Source of the DNA: Clostridia bacterium
GTDB taxonomy: Bacteria > Bacillota > Clostridia > Oscillospirales > Acutalibacteraceae
Direction of reading: 5' to 3'
Assembly: GCA_017435385.1 (NCBI GenBank)
Contig: JAFSFB010000009.1
Coordinates: 62,001-126,000, forward strand
Length of the DNA: 64,000 nt
Shown here: positions 41,030-49,461 of the stretch, in pieces
Position numbering within the stretch: position 1 is the stretch's first letter
Layout: every line of letters begins with the position of its first letter
The notes under the pieces: model-generated
Databases searched by the model: none
Told to the model about the DNA's origin: nothing
Seen by the model: only the letters and a program-made list of their open reading frames with translations
Translations under genes and position numbers: made by a program

Positions 41030-41824
41030 ATGATACTAAAAAACTACGGTATGCCCACATTGATCGAAACAAGCACACTTGAAGATTGTGCAAAGCTGTG
41101 TGCTGAATCGGGACTTGATTTCATCGAACTCAATATGAATATGCCGCAATATCAACTTGATAGAATTGACGTGGAATATTTCAAGCGTGTTGCAGACAAA
41201 TATGGTATTTACTATACCATTCACCTTGACGAAAATCTGAATGTGAGCGATTTCAATCCTTATGTTGCAGAAGCTTACATAAAAACCGTTGCCGATACAA
41301 TTGAAATTGCAAAACAGCTTGGTGTTAGAGTGATTAATATGCATATGGCGAAAGGTGTTTATTTCACCCTGCCCGACAGAAAGGTTTATCTTTTCTCGGA
41401 GTACAAAGAGCAGTATCTCAAAAGTATTACTGCGTTCAGAAATATGTGTGAAAACGCTATTGGTGATGCCGATATTAAAATCTGTATCGAGAATTGCGAC
41501 GGCTACGAAGATTTTCAGAAAGAAGCTGTTGAACTTCTTTTGGAAAGCAATGTTTTTGCTTTGACTTTTGATGTGGGACACAATCACGGCATTGGCGGAA
41601 CAGACGAAGAATTTATTATTAAACACAAAAACCGCTTGCATCATATTCATCTGCACAATGCAAAAGGCAAGAAAAATCATCTCGCACTCGGTACGGGTGA
41701 AATGGATATTGAAAAATATATTAACTTAGCAAAAGAGCAAAACTGCCGTGTGGTTTTGGAAACAAAGACCGTTGACGGATTGAAGCAATCTGTGGAATGG
41801 TTGAAAGGATATAAAAATGGATAA
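41030..41824 (+). CDS. Sugar phosphate isomerase/epimerase family protein (AP-endonuclease-2 fold)
   Basis: 264 aa. TIM barrel of the xylose isomerase-like superfamily: CAESGLDFIELNMNMPQY, YYTIHLDENLNVSD, VINMHMAKGVYF, ICIENCDGYEDF (metal Glu), LTFDVGHNHGIGG, HHIHLHNAKGKKNHLALGTGEMD and RVVLETKTVDGL (final metal Glu). All metal-binding positions seem present, so it should be active on a sugar or sugar-like substrate. RBS GAGGTG. Overlaps the next gene by 8 bases. Confidence 0.88.
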   Translation: MILKNYGMPTLIETSTLEDCAKLCAESGLDFIELNMNMPQYQLDRIDVEYFKRVADKYGIYYTIHLDENLNVSDFNPYVAEAYIKTVADTIEIAKQLGVRVINMHMAKGVYFTLPDRKVYLFSEYKEQYLKSITAFRNMCENAIGDADIKICIENCDGYEDFQKEAVELLLESNVFALTFDVGHNHGIGGTDEEFIIKHKNRLHHIHLHNAKGKKNHLALGTGEMDIEKYINLAKEQNCRVVLETKTVDGLKQSVEWLKGYKNG

Positions 41825-42713
41825 AAACGCAGCAATTAACTTTGTTTTACAAAATGCTCGACCCCTTGAGTTGGCAGTTTACAAATATTTCTTTGAAAAC
41901 GCATCAAATCAAGTGGTTGTCGATGAGCTTTCAAAATTTCAAAATTCCGACGGCGGTTTTGGCAATGCTCTTGAACCTGATTTTTTCAACCCCAATTCAA
42001 GTCCTATTGCAACAAATGATGCTATAATCACTCTTTACCGTGTAAACGCACTTAACAAAGACTCGGATATTGTAAAAGGAATTGTCAGATATCTTGAATC
42101 TCATGATTCTTTTGATGAAGATAAAAAACGTTGGTTGTTTGCGATAGACAGCAACAAGGATTATCCGCACGCGATATGGTGGCAGAAAAAAGGTGACGGT
42201 ATCAGCGGATTTAATCCGTCAATATCTTTGGCGGCATTTTTGATTTGCTACGGTAATCGCACTTCTCTTTCTGAAGAAATAATAAAAGAGGGTTTTGAGT
42301 ATCTTGAAAATACCGAAGAAATAAGCGGAGATTCATTGAAAAGTTTTCTGCTTACATATGAGCTTTTGAAATCAAATAGCATTAAGGATATAATTGATTT
42401 GAAACATTTCAGAGTTTTGTTATGCAAAGCTGTTGACAATTCCATTTGCAAAGATATTTCAAAATACGGAGTTGAATATGTACCTATGCCATCCGACTTT
42501 TTCTCCGGCTCATATTTGGAATTCATCACGCTTGAAACAGAAACGCTGATAGCCACAGAAAAAGATATTTTAGGCAAACTGCAAATGGAAGACGGTGGCT
42601 TTGATATTACTTGGAAATGGTATACACCGTATCCCGAATTTGAAAAAGCAAGAGCTTGGTGGCGCCCTCGCATTACTATAGAAAAGCTTCTTTTTAATGA
42701 GGTGCAGATATGA
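41817..42713 (+). CDS. Terpenoid-cyclase-like (prenyltransferase/squalene oxidase repeat) protein
   Basis: 298 aa. Has two QxxDGGFG-type repeats (KFQNSDGGFGNALEPDF near residue 40 and KLQMEDGGFDITW near 263) that mark the alpha/alpha-toroid fold of squalene cyclases and prenyltransferases, with LRPRI-like WWRPRITIEKL at the end. Too short for a full cyclase. Homologues are found as solitary accessory proteins of unknown function. Overlaps both neighbours by a few bases, so it is firmly within the operon. Confidence 0.72.
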   Translation: MDKNAAINFVLQNARPLELAVYKYFFENASNQVVVDELSKFQNSDGGFGNALEPDFFNPNSSPIATNDAIITLYRVNALNKDSDIVKGIVRYLESHDSFDEDKKRWLFAIDSNKDYPHAIWWQKKGDGISGFNPSISLAAFLICYGNRTSLSEEIIKEGFEYLENTEEISGDSLKSFLLTYELLKSNSIKDIIDLKHFRVLLCKAVDNSICKDISKYGVEYVPMPSDFFSGSYLEFITLETETLIATEKDILGKLQMEDGGFDITWKWYTPYPEFEKARAWWRPRITIEKLLFNEVQI

Positions 42714-43498
42714 AACCTGAAATATTAAAACAAAATGAAAACAGTTGGAATGCGTTGGCTGAAGATTTCTTCGGTGTAACATCTTTGCCTATACTTGGCT
42801 GTTCAATTCCGACAGAGGATGAACTGCACCTTTTTCCTGACCTTAACGGCAAGGCTGTATTTGAAATGGGCTGCGGCAGCGGTCATTCGCTCAAATGGTG
42901 CGCAGAACACGGTGCAAAAGAGCTTTTCGGTCTTGATATATCCGAAGAACAACTTAAAACAGCAAAGAAATTGCTCGGCGAAAACGGGTATTCCTGTACA
43001 CTCTTTCATCAGCCTATGGAAGATAACACAAACATTCCGCAGAATTATTTTGATGTTGTGTATTCAATCTACGCTATCGGTTGGACAACAGACCTTAAGA
43101 AAACAATAAAAAATGCTGCATCTTATCTGAAACAAGGCGGCACATATATTTTCTCTTGGGATCATCCGCTGTTGCATTGTGTTGATTTGGAGAGCGTTGC
43201 TATTTCGGGCGGTAACAGAACGGTTGCAACCGAAGAACGCATAATTTTCAGCGGCAACTATCTCGAAGAAGATTATTACACTTTCGAGAAATATGGTAAT
43301 CCTCTTACTCTGCAAAACCGTAAACTTTCAACATACATAAACACCCTTGCTGATGCAGGCTTTGCTGTTGAAAGAGTTATTGAAGAAACAAGTGAAACTG
43401 TTCTTGAAAAGTCAAAGGACTTCAGTTCGGGTTATTATGCCGATTTCAAAGCGAAACATTTTCCTCTATCAATTGTTATTAAGGCAAGAAAGCTATGA
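42710..43498 (+). CDS. Class I SAM-dependent methyltransferase
   Basis: 262 aa. SAM-binding motif I VFEMGCGSGHSLKW near residue 46, motif II GLDISEEQLKTAKKLL, motif IV YFDVVYSIYAIGWT and motif VI QGGTYIFSWDHPLLH. Resembles UbiE/Methyltransf_11 enzymes acting on small molecules. The acceptor is unknown. ATGA overlap with the upstream gene. Confidence 0.88.
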   Translation: MKPEILKQNENSWNALAEDFFGVTSLPILGCSIPTEDELHLFPDLNGKAVFEMGCGSGHSLKWCAEHGAKELFGLDISEEQLKTAKKLLGENGYSCTLFHQPMEDNTNIPQNYFDVVYSIYAIGWTTDLKKTIKNAASYLKQGGTYIFSWDHPLLHCVDLESVAISGGNRTVATEERIIFSGNYLEEDYYTFEKYGNPLTLQNRKLSTYINTLADAGFAVERVIEETSETVLEKSKDFSSGYYADFKAKHFPLSIVIKARKL

Positions 43499-43514
43499 TT
43501 TTTGAGGTGTAGAA

Positions 43515-43952
43515 ATGTTTGAACTTGAACAAGTTTGCAATAAAAATATGTCACATTACAGCGAATATGAAAAAGTATTTGAAACTGATTTGAAGCAGTA
43601 TCAATCAAGAATTTATCCGTCTGAAAATGCGGAAGTTTTGTGTTGGTATCACATAAAAGCAGACGGGAAATATATTGGTGCAATTTGGTTGGAGAAGAAT
43701 GCCAACGACGATTTCGCTGTTTTAGGTGTTTTCATAGCAGATGAACTTTACAGAAATAAATGCATCGGTAAATCGGCGGTTGAACAAATAGTCAAAAATG
43801 ATTTTCAGTATATGAACACAAATAAAATACTTCTTCGTGTCCGTGAAGAAAACGAAAGAGCAATCAGATGTTACAAATCGGTTGGATTTAAAGAAAATCG
43901 CAGATTCAGAAAAAATGATTTGAATGTTATTGAAATGACATATGAGGCTTGA
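43515..43952 (+). CDS. GNAT-family N-acetyltransferase (1 of 7)
   Basis: 145 aa. GNAT fold: GAIWLEKNANDDFAVLGVFIADELYRNKCIGKSAVEQIV contains the strand-4 and acetyl-CoA loop (RNKCIGKS in place of the usual R/QxxGxG/A), and NERAIRCYKSVGFKENRRF is the C-terminal NxxA...Y...GF motif. Substrate unknown. RBS GAGGTG. Confidence 0.83.
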   Translation: MFELEQVCNKNMSHYSEYEKVFETDLKQYQSRIYPSENAEVLCWYHIKADGKYIGAIWLEKNANDDFAVLGVFIADELYRNKCIGKSAVEQIVKNDFQYMNTNKILLRVREENERAIRCYKSVGFKENRRFRKNDLNVIEMTYEA

Positions 43953-43954
43953 TT

Positions 43955-44380
43955 ATGATTTACAGAAAATATGAAAGCAGGGATATTTCTGCAATACGAG
44001 ATATTCTCGAAAATGATTTAGGCTATAACTGTAAACTTGAAAACCTAAATAATCGTATTAATGAAATGATGAAACGGGGCAATTATCAGATTTTTGTTGC
44101 CTGCGACGGTGACAAAGTTGTCGGTTACATAGGCTGTGTAAATTACCTTGCGTTTGAACTTGAAAATGAAGGTATGAAGATAATCGCTCTCGCAGTTTCA
44201 AAGGAATATCGTAGAAAAGGTATCGGCACAGCATTGCTCAAAACTGCAGAGCAATGGGCAAAAGAAAATAATATTGAAGTTATACTTCTCAACAGTGGTT
44301 TACCCAGAGAAGATGCACACGCATTTTACGAATCACAAGGCTATTTCAAAAAGAGTTATGGGTTTATAAAGAAGATATAA
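43955..44380 (+). CDS. GNAT-family N-acetyltransferase (2 of 7)
   Basis: 141 aa. Clear acetyl-CoA loop EYRRKGIGTALLKTAEQWA after the MKIIALAVS strand, and DAHAFYESQGYFKKSYGF at the C-terminus. The fold and length resemble aminoglycoside or ribosomal-protein-type acetyltransferases, but no substrate can be assigned. ATG 43955 is 2 bases after the upstream stop. Confidence 0.88.
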   Translation: MIYRKYESRDISAIRDILENDLGYNCKLENLNNRINEMMKRGNYQIFVACDGDKVVGYIGCVNYLAFELENEGMKIIALAVSKEYRRKGIGTALLKTAEQWAKENNIEVILLNSGLPREDAHAFYESQGYFKKSYGFIKKI

Positions 44381-44396
44381 CAACGGAGAAAAGTTT

Positions 44397-44831
44397 ATGA
44401 TTAAGAAAGCAAAGCAAAACGACACAAGTATATTGGCAGAATTAGCAATACATATGTGGAGTAATCACACATTGGCTGACCTTGAAGCAGATTTCACTGA
44501 AATTATCCGCAATAATGATGCGGTATGCTTTATTAAATATGTTGATGATATCCCCGTTGGTTTTGCACAGTGCCAGCTTCGCCACGATTATGTTGAGGGT
44601 ACACACTCCTCTCCCGTAGGTTATCTCGAAGGGATATTTGTCGTTTCCGAATGTCAGCATAAAGGCTATGCCAAAGAACTGTTGCACGAATGTGAATTAT
44701 GGGCGAAAGAAAAAGGCTGTACGGAATTCGCAAGCGACTGTGAGCTTAACAACACAAACAGTTTTAACTTTCATATGGCAATGGGTTTTCAAGAAGCAAA
44801 CCGTGTTATATGTTTCAAGAAAGAGTTATAA
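44397..44831 (+). CDS. Aminoglycoside 6'-N-acetyltransferase-like GNAT, AAC(6')-I type (3 of 7)
   Basis: 144 aa, the length of AAC(6')-I enzymes. Several diagnostic stretches agree with that family: a start IKKAKQNDTSILAELAIHMW, LRHDYVEGTHSSPVGYLEGIFV (the EGT..SPVGFLEGIYV block), acetyl-CoA loop QHKGYAKELL, ELWAKEKGCTEFASDCELNN and HMAMGFQEANRVICFKK. These enzymes inactivate tobramycin, amikacin and similar drugs by 6' acetylation. Similarity is by memory of the family, so resistance is predicted, not shown. It sits inside the enzyme run downstream of the attenuator-like leader. Confidence 0.85.
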   Translation: MIKKAKQNDTSILAELAIHMWSNHTLADLEADFTEIIRNNDAVCFIKYVDDIPVGFAQCQLRHDYVEGTHSSPVGYLEGIFVVSECQHKGYAKELLHECELWAKEKGCTEFASDCELNNTNSFNFHMAMGFQEANRVICFKKEL

Positions 44832-44847
44832 ACAGGAGTAAGTAAAA

Positions 44848-45498
44848 ATGCTTGAAAAAATGAATGATTTTTTTGATAAACGGTTAGACGGTTACGATGA
44901 ACATATGATGACCTGCATTGAATCAGCAGAAGAATTTTATCCTTATACCGCCGAGCTTTTACCACAAGCCAACGGCGCACAAATCCTTGACTTGGGATGC
45001 GGTACGGGTTTGGAATTGGAGCATTATTTCAAACTCAACCCTTCGGCAAAAATAACCGGTATCGACTTAACGGAATCAATGTTGAACGCATTGAGAAATA
45101 AGTTCCCTGAAAAGAATTTGACATTAATATGCGGCTCATATTTCGATGTTCCGTTTGAAGAAAACTCTTTTGATGCCGCAGTTTCTGTTGAATCTCTGCA
45201 CCATTTCACAAAAGATGAAAAAATTCCGCTTTATGCGAAACTCTGCAAGTCATTAAAAGGCGGCGGATATTTTATTCTTACCGATTATTTTGCTTTGTTA
45301 GATGAAAATGAGAAAACATTCCGAAACGAGTTGCTCCTTCTTAAAAAGGAACAAGGCATTGATGACAATGAGTTTTATCACTATGACACCCCATTGACAG
45401 TTGAACACGAAACTGAAGCGCTGCTCGAAGCAGGCTTTTCTTGCGTTGAGGTTCTTAATAACTGGGGCGCAACATTCACATTAAAAGCAAATAAATAG
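44848..45498 (+). CDS. Class I SAM-dependent methyltransferase
   Basis: 216 aa. Motif I ILDLGCGTGLELEHYF near residue 50, acidic end of strand 2 ITGIDLTESMLNAL, FDAAVSVESLHHFT and GGGYFILTDYFALLDE. Methyltransf_25/11 type. Acceptor unknown. RBS AGGAG 10 bases upstream; 16 bases after the AAC(6')-like gene. Confidence 0.88.
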   Translation: MLEKMNDFFDKRLDGYDEHMMTCIESAEEFYPYTAELLPQANGAQILDLGCGTGLELEHYFKLNPSAKITGIDLTESMLNALRNKFPEKNLTLICGSYFDVPFEENSFDAAVSVESLHHFTKDEKIPLYAKLCKSLKGGGYFILTDYFALLDENEKTFRNELLLLKKEQGIDDNEFYHYDTPLTVEHETEALLEAGFSCVEVLNNWGATFTLKANK

Positions 45499-45506
45499 GT
45501 GTAAAT

Positions 45507-46274
45507 ATGACGAATCAAGAAATATTTCAAATCGCATTACAGCAATCGGCGTATGATTGCAACTGCAACGCAGAGGATTTTCTTTCGTCTGAAAACAAGG
45601 TTGTTTTATCACAGAAGAATGAAAAAGCAAGGGTGTATGTGCCCTTGCCACTTGAATGTGATTTGGTATCATACGGAAACAATATCGTGGCACAAGTCAG
45701 TCCGAGAATGAAGGAAACCGTTGAATGGTACATAGGCAAATATGCCGTTGAGCATTGCTTTGAAGCCCCCAATGTTATTGCACTCAACGAGAAATTGGCG
45801 CTGTTTGGTTATAAAGTCTGCTTTATGGCGGAATACTTTTTGCCCGATGTCAACGAACGCAAAGAACTGCCCTGCGATTACGAGATAAGAGTTTTACAAC
45901 CCGAAGAATTTGAGCAGTATTACACCGCTGAATGGGGCAACGCTTTGTGCAAAAGCCGAAAGCATCTTGATAAACTCGCTGTCGGTGCATTCGATAACGG
46001 CAAACTCATAGGACTCGCAGGCTGTTCTGCCGATTGTGAAACGATGTATCAGATTGGTGTTGACGTTCTGCCCGAATACAGAAGAAAAGGTGTTGCATCC
46101 GCAATCACAAGCAGACTCGCTCTTGAAACATTGATACTCGGTAAAGTACCGTTTTACTGTGCCGCTTGGTCGAATATCAAATCTGTCCGCAATGCTATCA
46201 GAAGCGGATTCAGACCTGCGTGGGTAGAGTTGACAGCAAGAAACAGCGAATTTGTTGATGAGATGAATAAGTAA
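45507..46274 (+). CDS. GNAT-family N-acetyltransferase with N-terminal extension (4 of 7)
   Basis: 255 aa, longer than the other six. N-terminal domain (1-130) resembles a degenerate GNAT half; the C-terminal half has LIGLAGCSADCETMYQIGVDVLPEYRRKGVASAITSRLA, with the RRKGVAS acetyl-CoA loop, and SNIKSVRNAIRSGFRPAW. This two-part layout is like FR47/GNAT proteins of the GCN5 zinc-independent type. Substrate unknown. Confidence 0.83.
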   Translation: MTNQEIFQIALQQSAYDCNCNAEDFLSSENKVVLSQKNEKARVYVPLPLECDLVSYGNNIVAQVSPRMKETVEWYIGKYAVEHCFEAPNVIALNEKLALFGYKVCFMAEYFLPDVNERKELPCDYEIRVLQPEEFEQYYTAEWGNALCKSRKHLDKLAVGAFDNGKLIGLAGCSADCETMYQIGVDVLPEYRRKGVASAITSRLALETLILGKVPFYCAAWSNIKSVRNAIRSGFRPAWVELTARNSEFVDEMNK

Positions 46275-46311
46275 TCACCATATTTTTATTAAATGATTTT
46301 GGAGAACAAAA

Positions 46312-46746
46312 ATGCAGTACAGAAAAATGATAGAAGATGATATTCAAAATGTTGTGCCGCTTTATATTGAATATTACAACAACAAAGAAGAGGGAGAATG
46401 GACAACCGAAACTACATACAAACGTATTCATCAAGTGTGGAGCCGTGAAGATTCATATTGTTTGATTTCGGAAGAGGACAACTCAGTTATAGGCTTTGCA
46501 ATGGGTTATTTTGAGCAGTATGATGATTGCTTTGCTTATGATTTGGTTGAGATTGTTGTTTCAACCAAACTTCAAAATCGAGGTATTGGCACAAAGTTTA
46601 TGAACGAACTTGAGAAACGGGTAAAAGAAAAAGGTGCTATGCTGATACAGTTGCAAGCCGTCAATGATGAACACCACAACCATTTTTATGGCAAACTTGG
46701 TTACAAAGATGCAACAAATCTGACACTTAAAACTAAGATATTGTGA
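46312..46746 (+). CDS. GNAT-family N-acetyltransferase (5 of 7)
   Basis: 144 aa. DLVEIVVSTKLQNRGIGTKFMNELEKRV is the strand-4/CoA loop (QNRGIG) and HNHFYGKLGYKDATN the C-terminal motif. RBS GGAG. Substrate unknown. Confidence 0.86.
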   Translation: MQYRKMIEDDIQNVVPLYIEYYNNKEEGEWTTETTYKRIHQVWSREDSYCLISEEDNSVIGFAMGYFEQYDDCFAYDLVEIVVSTKLQNRGIGTKFMNELEKRVKEKGAMLIQLQAVNDEHHNHFYGKLGYKDATNLTLKTKIL

Positions 46747-46756
46747 GATCAAAAAA

Positions 46757-47356
46757 ATGATAGACAGAAGTATTCCTTATTACAATTTAATCTTAAAATG
46801 TGACAAAGTCCATATTACCCCTATTTCATTACCGAAAGGCTATCATTTCAAAATTTTTGAAGTTGGTGATGAAAAGTTTTGGTCGAAACTTGAATATGAA
46901 ATCGGCGATTTTTCTTCTATTGAAGAAGCCAAAGTATATTTCAAAACAAATTATTGCAACCAAATTGATGAACTGAAAAAGCGTTGTGTTTTTGTTGTGG
47001 ACGATAAAGGTAGTGTTGTAGGCTCCTGTATTGCTTGGCACAATTTAAAAGACAAGGATACAGTCGCTTCTCTGCACTGGCTCGTTGTTTCACCGAAACA
47101 TCAAGGCAAACATATAGGTTTGGCACTTTGTCAAAAGGTAATGGAGATTTTTAAAGAATTCGAAGAAGCTCCTATATATATCCATACACAACCGTGGAGT
47201 TATAAGGCTATATTTCTCTATACAAAACTTGGCTTTAAAATTCAGAAAACAGATACTTTTTCACATTATGAAAACCAGTACGACAAAGCTTTAGAAACAT
47301 TAAAAAGCATCTTAACTGAAAGACAAGTCAATCAGCTTATTTCATATTCAGAGTAA
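46757..47356 (+). CDS. GNAT-family N-acetyltransferase (6 of 7)
   Basis: 199 aa. SLHWLVVSPKHQGKHIGLALCQKVMEIF carries the CoA loop (QGKHIG), and WSYKAIFLYTKLGFKIQKTDTF the C-terminal motif. The first 90 residues (PKGYHFKIFEVGDEKFW) are an N-terminal extension seen in mycothiol-synthase-like GNATs. Weak RBS (GAGATC). Confidence 0.85.
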   Translation: MIDRSIPYYNLILKCDKVHITPISLPKGYHFKIFEVGDEKFWSKLEYEIGDFSSIEEAKVYFKTNYCNQIDELKKRCVFVVDDKGSVVGSCIAWHNLKDKDTVASLHWLVVSPKHQGKHIGLALCQKVMEIFKEFEEAPIYIHTQPWSYKAIFLYTKLGFKIQKTDTFSHYENQYDKALETLKSILTERQVNQLISYSE

Positions 47357-47376
47357 AAACATTCGGAGATATAGGT

Positions 47377-47844
47377 ATGAACATTGTCAGAAAACTTAAA
47401 ACAAGCGAACTTCCAATACTTACAGAGCTGTTCAACTATAAAGATGTTGATGATATGATTGCCGAAAACACTCGCAGCATCAAAAATAGTATCGTTGATA
47501 TTTTTGCTCTGTTTGATGATAACAAACTGATTGGTGAGCTTCATGTGAAATATGACAATGAAGATAAAGACTTCGCCGAAAAAGGGAAACGAGCATATCT
47601 GTTTGCATTCAGAGTTCATAAAGACTATCAAGGCAAAGGATTAGGCTCATATCTTCTTGAAACCGTTATTGACGAACTCAATGCCAACGGCTATCACGAA
47701 CTCACCGTTGGTGTTGAAGATGATAACCTCCGAGCAAGATATATGTATGAAAAACACGGTTTCATTCAACCCATCTCCCGTATAAAAGAAACCTACCAAG
47801 GCGACAGTTATGAATATGATTTATTGTTGAGAAAAGATAATTAA
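47377..47844 (+). CDS. GNAT-family N-acetyltransferase (7 of 7)
   Basis: 155 aa. AYLFAFRVHKDYQGKGLGSYLLETVIDEL with the QGKGLG loop and ELTVGVEDDNLRARYMYEKHGF at the C-terminus. RBS GGAG. The last acetyltransferase of the run. Substrate unknown. Confidence 0.87.
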   Translation: MNIVRKLKTSELPILTELFNYKDVDDMIAENTRSIKNSIVDIFALFDDNKLIGELHVKYDNEDKDFAEKGKRAYLFAFRVHKDYQGKGLGSYLLETVIDELNANGYHELTVGVEDDNLRARYMYEKHGFIQPISRIKETYQGDSYEYDLLLRKDN

Positions 47845-47889
47845 CTACGGTTATTTATGCAGTCTCCTAAATTAGTAATGAGGTGAAAC

Positions 47890-48846
47890 ATGGATTGGAT
47901 AGATGATTTTATCAAACTGTATTCTTCTAAGGAAAAGGGCGATTTTACTAAAGCTCTTGAATTAAAAAGAGAACATATACCGAATAAATTATACCGATAT
48001 AGAACTACTGGAAATTTAGAGTATCTAAAAGGAGAAATATGTGACGGTGAAATTTTCTTATCTTTACCTTCCGAAATGAACGACCCTTTTGATTCTCACT
48101 CTGTATTAGGCGAAAAGCACCCTGCTCCATATATTCAGTCGAAAGACGAGTATATGTCAAGATTCAAAGATATCATGGATAAGGATACCTTTGATAAGAT
48201 TTTTGATGACGATAATTGGTTTGAGCTGATGTCACTTTTTACAGCTGAAAATTCCGGTTCTTCGCACAATGTTAACGCTATAAAAGAAAGCATTATTTAT
48301 GCAACTATGAAAATGCTTGAGGATATGAATACAACCTTGAATGATACCATTAATAAATCATATCGTTTTGCTTGCTTTACAGAAAAATCAACAAATCTGC
48401 CTATGTGGAACCATTATGCCAATGAACATACAGGTGTATGTTTAGAGTATGACATTAGTACAATTTATGATGTTTTCATAATAAACAGATTGTTCCCAAT
48501 TAAATATACTGAAAAACTTCCAGATGGCACATTATTGGCAACACACCACAAGATTAACGAATTCGCTTTCTTAGACTATTTTCTTATGCACAAATTAAAA
48601 GATTGGAGTTATGAAGCTGAGTGGAGATTAATTCTTAGTCCCGGCACGTGGTTTAATAGTTTAGGTGAAGTACCTAAAGACTATTGGCATAAAGGAAAGA
48701 AAATAAAATTTGCCGTTCCATCGAAGGTCATATTAGGAACCAAAATAAAAGAATTTGATGAAGAAAAAATCCGAAAATGGTGCAAAGAACATAATATACC
48801 AGTACAAAAAATGAAGTGTACCGAATATGGTTTGACTGCAGAATAA
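47890..48846 (+). CDS. DUF2971-domain protein
   Basis: 318 aa. N-terminal NKLYRYRTTGNLEYLKGEICDGEIFLSLPSEMNDPFD is the DUF2971 signature, and FACFTEKSTNLPMWNHYANEHTGVCLEYD the second conserved block, followed by LKDWSYEAEWRLILSPG. The family is common in defence islands and near mobile elements, with unproven biochemistry. RBS GAGGTG. In this context it is more likely related to defence than to the acetyltransferases. Confidence 0.88.
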   Translation: MDWIDDFIKLYSSKEKGDFTKALELKREHIPNKLYRYRTTGNLEYLKGEICDGEIFLSLPSEMNDPFDSHSVLGEKHPAPYIQSKDEYMSRFKDIMDKDTFDKIFDDDNWFELMSLFTAENSGSSHNVNAIKESIIYATMKMLEDMNTTLNDTINKSYRFACFTEKSTNLPMWNHYANEHTGVCLEYDISTIYDVFIINRLFPIKYTEKLPDGTLLATHHKINEFAFLDYFLMHKLKDWSYEAEWRLILSPGTWFNSLGEVPKDYWHKGKKIKFAVPSKVILGTKIKEFDEEKIRKWCKEHNIPVQKMKCTEYGLTAE

Positions 48847-48928
48847 TATAAAGAATGGTTTAAACTATTCTTTACATATACACCTATTAAGTCACCGTGA
48901 TACAATGAGTGAAAAAGGAGAAAACACT

Positions 48929-49456
48929 ATGAAACCCACAAAAAAGTTACCTTTGTTTTGTATCACGGGAGCTTCGTGTGCAGGTAAAACAACCGTGTGT
49001 AACGAACTTTTCAAAAATGAAACAGACTATATTGTTCTTGAAAGCGACATAACTTGGAACGATGTATACAACACACCTGAAGATAATTACAGAGCCTATC
49101 GCAGAATGTGGATGAAGCTTTGTGCCAACATTTCACAAATTGGTAAGCCTTGTGTTGTCTGTGGGGCTTGTACCCCGAAACAGTTCGAAAATCTACCTGA
49201 AAGAGAATTGTTTTCTGATATGTATTACCTTGCTATAGTTTGCGATGACGAAACTATAATGCAAAGAATGACTGTCGACAGAAAGGTCACAGATGAAATT
49301 TGGGTTGCTTCTTCAATGCAGTTCAATAATTGGCTGAAAGAAAATCACGATAAAACTGAGCCTAATATTGACTTGCTTGATACCTCAATTCTCACTCCCG
49401 AGCAAGCAGCGAAATATGTTGACAGGTGGATAAAATCCAAACTCACAAAGGATTGA
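48929..49456 (+). CDS. P-loop kinase-like protein
   Basis: 175 aa. Walker A loop FCITGASCAGKTTVCNELF at residues 8-26, then an acidic VLESDITWND and an Arg-rich lid region (MTVDRKVTDEIW). Resembles small AAA/uridine kinase-like ATPases that phosphorylate small molecules (for example chloramphenicol or nucleoside kinases). ATG 48929 has AAAGGAG 8 bases upstream; the longer frame from 48905 starts before that site. Substrate unknown. Confidence 0.82.
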   Translation: MKPTKKLPLFCITGASCAGKTTVCNELFKNETDYIVLESDITWNDVYNTPEDNYRAYRRMWMKLCANISQIGKPCVVCGACTPKQFENLPERELFSDMYYLAIVCDDETIMQRMTVDRKVTDEIWVASSMQFNNWLKENHDKTEPNIDLLDTSILTPEQAAKYVDRWIKSKLTKD

Positions 49457-49461
49457 AAACA

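Noticed and set aside
44397-47844. Integron-type cassette array for the GNAT run
   Set aside because: No integron integrase, no attC-like inverted repeats between the genes, and ATGA overlaps argue against cassettes.
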